Assembly (NCBI GenBank): GCA_934045075.1
Contig: OW203721.1
Location: 22,640,181-22,704,180, forward strand
DNA from: Yponomeuta sedellus
Lineage: Eukaryota; Arthropoda; Insecta; Lepidoptera; Yponomeutidae
Reading direction: 5' to 3'
Length of the DNA: 64,000 nt
The first letter of the stretch is position 1. Every line of letters starts with the position of its first letter. The notes beneath the pieces were generated by a model, which did no database searches, was not told the DNA's origin, and worked only from the letters and a program-made list of their open reading frames with translations. Below are positions 33,201 through 45,200 of the stretch, one piece after another. The position numbers and the translations under genes were made by a program.

Positions 33201-36200
33201 ATCCATCGCCGTGTGTGGGAGCGTGTTTTACTTTTGAGAGTAGGTATGTTCTGCGTAAGATTGTAAACGTAGGTAGTGGTTATATACTCTGATTGTAAGC
33301 ACGTGATATGTGAGTAAGCTACCTATGCTCTGGGTATCTGCCTTAGTTAAAATTAATATAGATAGTAAATAATCTAGGAGCCCGCGCGACACATTAGCAC
33401 ACTAGCTAAAACGGCGAGGGCTATTGTCTGTCTTTGTGTTGTCTCACCGGCCCGGCACCGGCTCGCGACTCCGGGGCCGGTCGGCGCCGCACGGTGGGCT
33501 GAGAATCACGTTTCAAAGACATATGAACTTGAGTTTTCAAGTGTCACTTTTTTCTCTCGAAATAGGTTTTATTACTCATTATCATTACTATACTAAACAA
33601 TGTGATGAGAGACTATTTAGAGAGCAAACGGATGTGTAAGAATTTTTCGAAGAAAAATTTGTATGGAGCTGACATGAAAAGTGGCTATAGCTCTGGAATC
33701 GCAAGTTTGGCCGTAATATCCTTGGAGATGTAAAAAGTGCTATTTATTTGTGATTTTTCGGCATACTTTTTATAGCAGTGCCCTTTGCGATTTTTTTAAA
33801 ATTAATAATGTGTATTTTATACTTAAATGACTAGTTAGACCAACTTTAGATATACCCTATACCATATGCCCTAGCCTATGAAATTAAAATTAGGCGTGTT
33901 ATATATAATGTACATATTATCCCTTTATTTTGTAAAGGGATAATATGTACATTAGACGACATTCACCAAAGTAAGAAAGGTTTTAATAAAATACCAATTT
34001 TTCAAAATATATTTTTACTAATTGCACATTCACTGACCACGAACTGGCAGACGCCAAGTAGGACACCTACCAGTTCGCTCGACCGATGATCCCAAAAATA
34101 TCGCTGGTGGTGGCTGGGTGAGGATTGCTGAGGATAGAGTAATGTGGCTTGCCCTGGGAGAGGCCTATATGCAGCAGTGGACAAATACAGGCTGATTGAT
34201 TGCACATTAAATATAAAGACCGTTTCTTTATCATGAATTCCCAAAAACGTTAATATCACTTTAATAATTCGTAAAACAAGTCTTATTATTTATTAAACAC
34301 ATAGTGTATATGCTCAGTTTTAATTTCATAGACTAGGGTACAGGAATATCTAACTACGCATAATCAGGACACAAAAGCATTAGAACTACTCATTTTAGTA
34401 CAAAGTACACATTATAATTATATTTTTAAAAATCGCAAAAGGTACCGCTATAAAAAGTATGCTGAAAAATCACAAATAAGTAGCACTACATCTGCAAGGA
34501 TATTACGGCCAAACTTGCGATTCTAGAGTTATAGCCACTTTTCATGTCAGCTTCATACAAATTTTTCTTCGAAAAATTCTTACGCGTCCGTTTGCTCTAT
34601 AAATTGTCTCTCATCACATTGTTTAGTGTAGTAATGAGTAATAAAACCTATTTCGAGAGAAAAAAGTGACACTTGAAAACTCAAGTTCCTAGAGTCCCGC
34701 CGGTGCCGTCACCGGGGGTAGCAAGCAATATTTTTTCAAGTTATTTAAGCGTCTATCTTCATATTTTCACAATTAATATTAACAATAACATCATGTATGA
34801 TGACTAAATCACCGAATTAGTTAATAACACCTGAGGTATACTAGGAATTGGAGGTATTAGGGGTATTGTAGTTGCGTATAAATGGAAGGTAAAATATTTT
34901 ATGTGCTCATTGACATTTTGTCCTGCTAAAAAAACATACTTACCCAAATCATAAAGAGAAAAATATGGAATCGCAAGTCTGACAACTAAACTTGACTTGT
35001 TCGTGGTTTTGAAGCAGTGTGGAAAGCTAAGCAACTACTCTACTTTGTTGGAAAAAGTTGTATCGCTATTGAACCTTCATCATCTGTCCGATGAAGATCT
35101 TGATATACTTCGAGAATTCTGTCGAAGATTCAGTCAACAAGTTACCAAGAGATGGAAGACAGCAAATAGAAACCAGGATATTTTCAGAAAAAAATATGAA
35201 AACTGGCTCGTAATGAGTATTGACTGGCCATGTTGTGTTGTTTCACATATTATACCAGATGGAACAGCTTCGGTATGCCAAGAAGGCATAAGTTCTTGCA
35301 CTGAAGTACCATTTGGATCTTTGGGAGCAAAACAAAGGAAAAGGAGGCTACAACATGAAAGTCATGAAGACACCGATGAATCAATCTGTGTTACAATAGA
35401 AAATTTGAAGAAAGAAGGAAACGAATGTTTAGGCAAAGTAATTTAAGAAGAATCCTGAAGAAGCAGTAAAAATCTATAACGATATAGAAATGAAGAAATT
35501 AAAGAAAACTACAGTTACGCCAGAAAAAGCGCTAGGCCTTTTATTTTCTCTGGGATTATCAAAGTGGAAATATATTACACTGAGAGAGATGACAATGCGT
35601 GAGGGCTTAACAGACTTTCACCCATCGTATTACAAGATTCAGCAAGCCAAGTCAAGCTGCTATCCTCCCGATCAGGCTTTCATTATAAATGACACCATGG
35701 CGAAACTAGATCTGCAAGCTCTGTTGAATATAACCATACAACAATTTTGAAAACCTTACCAGAACTGTCTGCTTACATGGGTAAAACACTGGTTTTGTTA
35801 TCCAAGTGGGGTTTCGACGGTTCATCAAACCAAAGCAGATACAATCAAAGCATTGAAGGAGGTGAAACAGATGAATCTCTGTTTATGACAACACTTGTTC
35901 CGCTGCAGTTATCTAACGGGACTGAAGTTATATGGAAAAACCCGAAGCCATGCTCAGTTTTCTACTGTAGACCTGTACAGTTTCTTTTCGCAAAAGAAAG
36001 CGAGTCTCTCGTAAAAGAAGAAATGAAGAAAATGGAAGAGGAAATAGCTGCATTGGTGCCCTCAGAATGCAGAAATATAAAAATAAATCATGATCTAGTC
36101 ATGACTATGATCGACGGAAAAGTTTGCAGTTATTTATCCGAAGCTCTTTCCAGTGCAGTTTGCTATTTATGTCTAGCAAAACCGAGCGAGATGAACAATA

Positions 36201-39200
36201 TTGATGCAGTAATACGAAGAGAAGTAGCCAACAACATGTTAAAATTCGGCTTATCTCCGTTACATGCCCAAATTAACTGCATGGAATGTTTGCTACATAT
36301 AGCATACAGACTGGAGTTGAAGACTCGGGCAGTAAGAGGACATAAAGATAAGGCTGTCATGCTGACCAAAAAGCAGTTGCTGCAAGAACGATTCCAACAG
36401 AAGCTTGGTCTTCTTGTGGACGTGGTCAAACAGAGCTCTGGAACAACGAACGATGGAAATAACGCACGAAAATTCTTCGATGACCCAAAACAGACAGCCG
36501 AGATAACAGGAGTGGATGAAGAATTGATTAGAAGATTTGCAGTCATACTTCAAGCCATTACATCTGGTGAAGAAATAAACGTCGACAAGTACAAAGAATA
36601 TGGCCGAAGTACTGTAGAAAGGTACCTGGACCAATACAGCTGGTACTATATGCCAGCTACAGTGCACAAGTTGCTAATCCATGGTGCTGAAATTATAAGG
36701 AACTCCTTGGTTCCTACTGGGATCTTATCTGAAGAAGCATCCAAAGCTCGCAACAAAGATTTTCGATGTTAACGAGAATTTCACTCGCGAAAGAACACCA
36801 GGAAGAATTCAAACGAAGATGTCATCAAAAGGATGCTTCTCACTTCTGATCCTTTTATTTCTTCAATGCGACCAGTTATGAGGATAGCTTTAAAGAAAAA
36901 AATGAGTCAAGAAGCAGTGGATCTTTAGGTATTACAACGACATCATATTGAGTTCTGTAACGTCGAAAATATTGAAAGTGACACAGATTCCGAGAAAGAA
37001 ACTGATTTATAAGAATAATTTATATGATTTTTGTTTGCAATATGTTATTGTAATTCTTTTATTTATATTTTTTATACATTGGTTTCTTTACTTGTCTTTT
37101 ATGTACCTATTTTAATGTAAAGGATTCATAGCTAGTATTTTATTCATGTAGTTTTAAAGGCTTATTTTTTATGTTTACATGATTTAACATTTTTAAAATG
37201 TATGTATGTTTTAAAATGTAACTTGGACTTATTTCATGTATCTTTGTAAATATTTTATGCTTGTGTTTTTCGTCGTGTACAATAAAGAATATTCATATCT
37301 TATTTGATTTTCATGTGTATAATTTGTTCGTATATGACAATGTTTTAGAACAGTATTTAAGTAGTTATATTGTATGATTCTTTATAATTATAAAGAATCC
37401 TTTATTAAGGAAGGTACATAATTTGACAAACACAAAATATACGCTTAAATACCTTAAAAAAATATTTTAAATGCTTTTAATTTTTTTTCGACCAAAGTCG
37501 CACGAGTGCGCCCATAGTGCAGTATGTCAAAAAATCCATAAAAATGCAGGCAATAATCGTGCTGAATGAAATAACGGGCAAGTGTGCGATAATCAAGTTA
37601 TGGCCAATTTTATAGTAACTTCCATACATTTTTTTTAACCAAGTGGAAAAAAAGTACTTGCACAAAGGTAAACATACTGCACTTCAAATATGTTGAAAGA
37701 TTAGCCTTCCTAAGTGGATTCCTGTGAAAAAAAAATAACAATTCAAAATTCGATCTCTAAGTCTATGGGGAGCGATTTTCAGCCCACCGTGCGGAGGGTG
37801 AGACTCGTATTTCGTATCGGCGTCGTAGGTGTAAAAGATATAACAAATATAGTCGACGGCTTGGACGATACCATTGTTATATCTACGCGTTTTACTTTAC
37901 GTGTCGTCGTGTTGAAGTCCGTGTCAGCACTGTACCACTCACCGGGCGTAACCCGGCATCGACACCGGCACAATGGAAAAACGAAACCCGGCACCGGTGC
38001 CTGATGCCTGTGCAACGGCCATGCCGGTGTGCCGTGCCGGTCCGGGCCGATGAGTCGAAACACGCCCAATGCCGATGCCGGCGTGACGACGACGACGACG
38101 GCTCCCGGCGCGGCTCGAGCAGCAGGTCGCTAGCTGCTGCACTATAACGTCTAAGGCAGGCGGCTACCTCGTTCTTCATCAAATTTTAAAGAAAGTCTAT
38201 GGTGTAATAATCTCAATTTCTGCTCAGCGTAAATCGTTTCGTAATCTTACTTTAAACAATTTAATAACTTTACTACATCGAGGGTAGCATAAATGAAAAA
38301 TCAGTAAGTTTTATGGGGAATATAATTACAGGGAAAGTACACATTACCTAAACTTAAAACATAAAGTGTGTTGAACTTATGGGTAGTATCAATCAGGGAA
38401 CGTGTCAACCGGATATTCTGAGCTTCACTTACAACAATTAATAAAATAGAAAATCTCATATTCAATAACTTATAAGTTTATAAATAACCCATACCATAAT
38501 ATTAACCTCACACCTGCATTCCAATGGGGTAGACAGGCACCAAGGACTGCCACTTGCCACGATCCTGACAGATTACCTTCGCTTCATCAACATTCATTAG
38601 TCGTTACATGCACTCACGTCAGTTCCGGTTACTTTTTATCTTCCATTTGCTAATACATTCCTTATCTGGTCGAAGTATGTGGGACGTCCCTTACCGGCCC
38701 TTCCACCCACATTCGCCATGTATATTTGTTTCATCAATATTTCTTCCTTCATCCTCTCCACATATATCACAGTACAATGAAGGTGTAGCTGATGCGTGCG
38801 TTTGCTTCTATGCAGAGTTAGCTGGCAACGGCGCATATTAAAATCATGGGCCATAATCACAGCAGAAATTGGTAAAAATATCAGCCAGCTCCCATATGGA
38901 TGGACAGATATGATTTTTAATGGAATACTAAATTGATTGGAATAGTTTGTAGCAGTACCTACCTACCTCTCGATAGGATACTGGTCTTAGGCCCTATTTC
39001 ACAATGTTCAAATAAAGATAAAGATATTTATTGGGTCACAGACATCGGTATACATGTAAAGTTAGGCTAGTTTACAGGCAAGTTCCAGATAAGCTATCCG
39101 CAACCAGGGCTGCCGTTTATTCTAAATTTAAATATTTTTTTCTATATTGTGTGTGTTCGTTTATGGCTTCAAATTTAGAACAAACAGCAGCCCTGGTTGC

Positions 39201-42200
39201 GGATAGCATATCCGGAACTTTATCTGCAGATTGTGAAACAGACCCTTACCCTACCCGAAAATAACTTAAACAAAATCTCGCAGCGTTGGGAAGTGTTTGC
39301 GATGGACTAGTAAAGGTTTTTCAATAACAAAACATTTACATACAGGCACATACATTGCTTCTGGCCCCACACTAGGATACCCTGTGTCGTGGGAACCAGA
39401 AACAACGACATCACAAACATGTAAACATCAAAGACCTGGGGTTTTTTTTTGTTCCCAGCCGGGATTCGAACCCGGGACCTCCCGCATGGCAGGTAGATGC
39501 ACTACCGTTACGCCACAGAGGTCGTCTAATTATTATTAATAATTGTTTAAACCAGCGTTTCTTACTCTTTTTTGTACAAGCATCTCTTATGGTTTTTGCC
39601 ACCAAGCACAATTTTAAGGACCTCCTTAATAATAGAAGCAGCAATATATTTCGAAACATTTATTGTAGTACAGTCAAAAAATATACTTTTTTCATAATAA
39701 AATAGGTAAATGTGAAGGTTCGTGCTTGTGGGGTAGGCGGCGGCGTGTGTAGCAATTACGAAACTTTTGGTGGCATTTATTTATGATTGTTAAATGGTCT
39801 ATTGATAAGACTTCGGTAGAAGTTCGACCATTTTGTTGCGAAGTCGCCCATAATAATACTGAGGAGAGTGCGAACATGCAAAGTTGATGTGCTGTCGACT
39901 GCACTGTGCAGGTAGGTCGGTGTGTGTGGTACCCAAATGGACTAAGGTACCTTTGAGGGAGTTGTCTAAGTATTGGCTTGATAAGATCACAATCAGCGAC
40001 CACAGGGCAGGTCTATACACGGAGGATGACGAAGTCTGGGTTACTGTTGCATGTTGAAAGCACTGATATCATTCACTAGAAGTTGTTGGTGGGTAAAGGT
40101 GGGTTACATTTCTTGCTGCTTGCTTTAAAATTCTGTTTTATAGACCCAATGCACTAATTCCGCAATATACTTTTTCCACAGATTTGAAATGTGTGATTTT
40201 TTCACATAGGTATTGTATTTTCTGAATTATCTCTCAAACAATGTTTTTCCTATATTTATCCCATCCGTGGGTTGTCAATTTTATGGCAGATTAGATTTTC
40301 CCTAAGGACTTACAAGAACACAGAACAATTAAACCAAGAACAAGAACCAAACAAGAACCAAACGTAGGTACTCTGTGTCTAGAATTGAACTGTCAATTCT
40401 CTGCTCGCTACTGGCTACTAGAGTACACTGCTAAAATGTTTTACGTTTTGCTAGTCACCGCCAGATGTCAATAGTAAACTCGTGAAAACTATTAACAATG
40501 CCATCTAGCGGTTTTAGACAAAGCGCTCTACACGTATTTTTCGGCTTTGCGCGCATTTTCAGTGGCGGCCTCTGGGCCCGGCGCGGTTTTTTGGGATCCG
40601 ATTTGCTTGTATGGGAATGGGTTTCTATGCTTACTTCAAATTCAATGATAGTAGTTAACAGTGTGTAGTTTCAAAACGTTGTTTACAAAACAATAACTTT
40701 ACCTTTTAGGATACAGAGTGTACATACATACATACATACATACATACATACATACATACATACATACATACATACATACATACATACATACATACATACA
40801 TACATACATACATACATACATACATACATACATACATACATACATACATACATACATACATACATACATACATACATACATACATACATACATACACACG
40901 TAAATAGATATATATCCCATAAATATATTTTTTATCCATCGACCAAATAGGGGATGTATTAGCAAAGGGGAAGACAAAAAGTACCCGGAACCGGCGTGCG
41001 TGAGGTTATGTATGTATGTATATTTTTAGATATCAAGTGTCTCAATAAATTATTCGAAACATAAAAAAAATGTTTAGAATCCCGGCTTCAATCTAAACGC
41101 ATATTTAATAGTATAGGTAGAGGCATAAACACATTATTTTACTAAATAACAAGTGCTTCACACATTATAAGGCGTCACTATAAACTTGTGACGTCACCTG
41201 ATGACTGTATGTGAAGCGCTTTTGAACCACATGCCCAGAATTACTGTCATGTAAGTATCATGAAAAAAAAAATCCGTAAATAACAATCGGAAAGAGAAGA
41301 AAGATTTTTTTTTACATTTTGCCCCAGCATCCAGTAGCAGCCCTTTAGACTCACCCGAGGAACTCCGAGCTGTCGTGCTGGTTGTCCATGGTGAAGAAAG
41401 GCGGCTTCACCAGGTGGAAAAGCTCCTGAGGGCTCATCTTGTTGCTGATAGAATGCATCATCTTGCTGAACAGCATCGCGATTTTCGACCAGTAGGGCAT
41501 CGTGTGCATCTTCAAAACCACTTGCTGGCTGAAACTGGGGAGAGGTGCAAGAAAGATCATGAGAAGGGGGCAGGGGGCATCCACAAATCAACGAGACAAC
41601 GACGAAAATCTTCTATTACGACGTTTCTTTGGAAAAAGTTAATGAGTTTATGGTTCGACTGTTACCAGTTAAAACCAGTTAAAGATTCAGTCAACTGGTT
41701 CCGGCGCTCGTGGCCTAGTCGAACCGAGTGATTGCAATCAATCACCTGAGTTAAGCAACAACAGGCGCGGTCAGGTGCAGGATGGGTGACCGTCCCGTTA
41801 CTACCGCTAGTGGCATTTTTTCCGAGCCGGCTGTCATGTAATGGCAGTCGTTAAGCTACGTCAGAGGCCGTATGCGCGGCTGGATAATTTCTGACAGGAA
41901 GGCCCGCCACTGTCTTACAATCCTCCACCAACCCGGACTTGGCCTCCGTGGTGGAGTATGGGCTAATTCCTGCGATGCATGAAGAGACCCGTGCCCCAGC
42001 AGTGGGGACATACAAGGGTTGATATCGAGGTTCAAGCTGATGGAAACGTACTACAACCTACGTAGTAAGAACAATGAAAAACAAGAACGCTTTGTATTGT
42101 TTTCTTCAGCGCACAACACTTGGAAGGCATCACGGTATGTTGAAAGTGTACTGACGCAGGCCGAAAACTTTTAAGGTTAAAACAATCCCGTTGTGGATTC

Positions 42201-45200
42201 ACGTAAAACGTGTTGAGTAGCCGCAATAGGTACGTCATAAGTAACTTGAAACTTTCTAGACTGTATTTATTTTTATTTTAGGCTACAAACATACCTCTCT
42301 CAAAAAAAAAAAAGTAAAGTGACTTATCCCCATTAAAAACATATTTTACAATACACTGCGATACCCACGCTAGGCGGACAAGTAGCGTGGGATCCAAGAA
42401 AGATACACACTAGCTACATTAAACAGTGTGTACACACAACGCAACACATAATAAACCAAGAGAAAGAAAATTCGCTGCGAGCATCTTATTAATTTATATA
42501 TATATTAAGTCCAAAGTAAACGAATCAGCAATACAAGGACTATGCAATCAATGTGTACACTGCTAGAAACTACTATAAAGCTAAGTTTTCGCCGAGCAAA
42601 TAAAAATGAGCGGACAAGAGAGATATGTCGCTCCAAGCACCAAGCTGGCTAATATAGGTACTCGTAGTAATGAAAGAATTTCCAAATTATTAAAGAAGTC
42701 AATAATAACATTAGTGCCTTCACTGCTGGAGACAGCATCTCTTGTCTAGTGCCATCAATGCTGGACACAGCACCTTAAATCTAGTAGCGTCACTGCTGGA
42801 GACAGCACCTCAAATCTAGTAGCTTCACTGTTGGAGACAGCACCTCAAATCTAGTAACTTCACTGCTTGACACAGCACCTCTTGTCTAGTGCCATCATTG
42901 CTGGACACAGCACCTCCAATCTAGTAGCTTCACTGCTGGAAACAGCACCTCAAATCTAGTGCTTTCACAACTGTACACATCGCCTCAAGATCACGGTTAA
43001 GTAGTTTTTACAAGTTAACGAGGCGAAAATGTTCGTACAAAATCCTTTGAAAATTACGTTGATAAGATTTTTAGTTTGTTTAGCAGATAAAACCTACTCT
43101 TTTTCTGTATATACTGAACCCAAAAAATACACACGCGTATCATCATTGTGCAGATCATGGAAATAGGGAAAAAGCTTTAATGACCACGCTTGGCAGGATG
43201 GTTAGCAGGACTGATTGTGATTATATTTTCGCAATGCGAGCAACTGTCAGATAATTTTGTTGTTTTGGTTACATCTATGGATACAATGCCTCTTCATAGA
43301 CTTATTAGACAAAATTCTCAAATTAAATTTAGATTAGTTAATTCGCAGTGCAGTTTTAAGCACGATTAAACCACAATGTCCTCTCGACGTATTTTATTTT
43401 ATTCTACGTTATTGGTGTGTAAAACAAGTAACAAACAATCATAATAACATACATAATAGGCTTAGCATTGAAAATCTAGAATGTCACCCAAAGCTTACAC
43501 CCACCTCAGAGTGCTTAGTGCGAGTTTGACAGATCCAATCGAATAACTTTACTACCGCGTTAATCGAGCATTGAGTAGTGAGTATGAGTAAGTTAACCGT
43601 TCGAACTGGCAAAACGCTGTCACAGTACAACTCGCACTCGCGTTTATTCGTGTTTTGGCTGGTAAACGTGTTCACTTCTCAACGTAAACCATTAGAACTC
43701 GCACTCAGCAATTTTAATTTCCATACTTGTCGCTAGGTGGCGCTTCCTCGATGCCATAGAAATATGAGTTTACGTTAACGCGATCGAGTAGTTAAAAAAC
43801 TCGCACTAAGCACTCAGATCAGGAATATGTAAACAAGATTTTAAAACAAAAGACGACTTAAACTAATAAATATTAACAAACGTATAATATGAGAAATAAA
43901 AGTAAAGACATACCGTTACTTCCATTACAAGAGACCAGACCAAAGTATTGCTAAAGTTTCATCCAGGACATCAAATCATCAAATCCAGGACGTCGTTTGA
44001 AGATGAAAACCAAACACCGTTTTCATGGACTAGTAAACTGTCTAGTATTTAGAAACAAGGTACTTACTGTCTGGTAACTAGCAGAGCTTGCATAATACTG
44101 TTCATGTAGCACGTATTGCCAAGGTTGTGGAGGCCAACGCGGCGCGGCAATCGGTACGTGATACCCGTAGAGCTGGACAGCGTAGGTGTAGTTGAAGCGG
44201 TACCACTGCCAGAAGCGGCTGCTGTAAGGCGGGCGCATCGGGCGCTCCAGGAAGGTGCCGTGAGGAAACGGCATCCACGGGAGGCCATGTGGCGTTCGAG
44301 GCAACGTATCTGGAAGTACAAGTCTTTATCACAAGAAGCAAGCTAAAAGGAATTGTTACTATTCCAGCGGTCTGTAAGCACGTCAAGGATTCAAGCCTAC
44401 ATTGGAGAGTCGTGCGTGTGCAAAATGCTTTTAAGCGGCGGCGGTCGGGTAGCGAATGAGAGTCAAGATGCGCAAACTGCGACACCTACTCGTGCTAAAC
44501 GGGGCGACGGCTTCATTTCATGGATGCGTGACGAGCAGACGCGCATTTGGGCGCGCTAGTTTTCATGAGTAAAGCAGCGTTTTCACGGTCTGAGTACGCT
44601 AGGACCGAATGCGCTATCCGAGTAAACTAATGCTTCTGATTGGACGGTTTTTAGTGACAACACCAAAATAGCCAATCAGAAGCATTGGTTTACTCGGATG
44701 GCGCACTCGGTCCGAGCGCACTAAGACCCTGAAAACCTGGCTTAAGCACTTAGGTAAGAATAAGTCTTTGTAAAGGCTGTGACGTTATCGACCGCATTCT
44801 CTGGGCAAGCTCCCTGCGCATTTGCTCATACCTCAACCAGCAAAAGACAGTGAATGAAGCGCCTTGGCTCCGGGAACTTTGGACCACTAAGACAACAAAA
44901 GAGCTCAAATTCACCCACTCTTGCCTTGTAACACCCATGCCTTGTAACTTTCCCTTCTCGGGATAAGTAAAGCAGTACTTACTACGTGGGTGTATTTGTC
45001 CTTGAACAGGCGTGGATGGAACGACGACAGGCGGCCGATCATTGAACTCAGAATGTCCACCGCGTTCTGCAGAAGCTGTCGACTCCATTGTCCACTGTCC
45101 GCTGCTAGGTTCTCCAGCACCCGACCCACGTGAGGTGAGATCTGGGGACGAAGCGGTTTTCGTAGAGAAGAGGCGCTGTTAGCGATGCAATATTCTTCTA

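Larger units (their letters stand above)
33490..37791 (+). mobile_element. RAG1/Transib/Chapaev-like DNA transposon, about 4.3 kb
   Basis: Proposed ends CACGGTGGGCTGAGAATC (33490) and GATTTTCAGCCCACCGTG (to 37791) are inverted repeats. About 165 bp inside each end a second block matches in inverted orientation: around 33650-33712 (TGTATGGAGCTGACATGAAA) and 37578-37635 in complement (TGTATGGAAGTTACTATAAA). The element encloses a degenerate transposase (34997-37011). The heptamer-like CACGGTG resembles the ends of Transib elements and V(D)J signals. Flanking bases give no clean target duplication, so the outer limits are tentative. It lies in the long USP intron between exons h and i. Confidence 0.6.

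Noticed and set aside
40683..40977. Frames of Tyr-Val-Cys-Met and Ile-His-Thr repeats
   Set aside because: By-products of the CATA microsatellite.
42712..42990. CRISPR-like array
   Set aside because: The units are contiguous 35-bp tandem repeats without unique spacers, in an animal genome.
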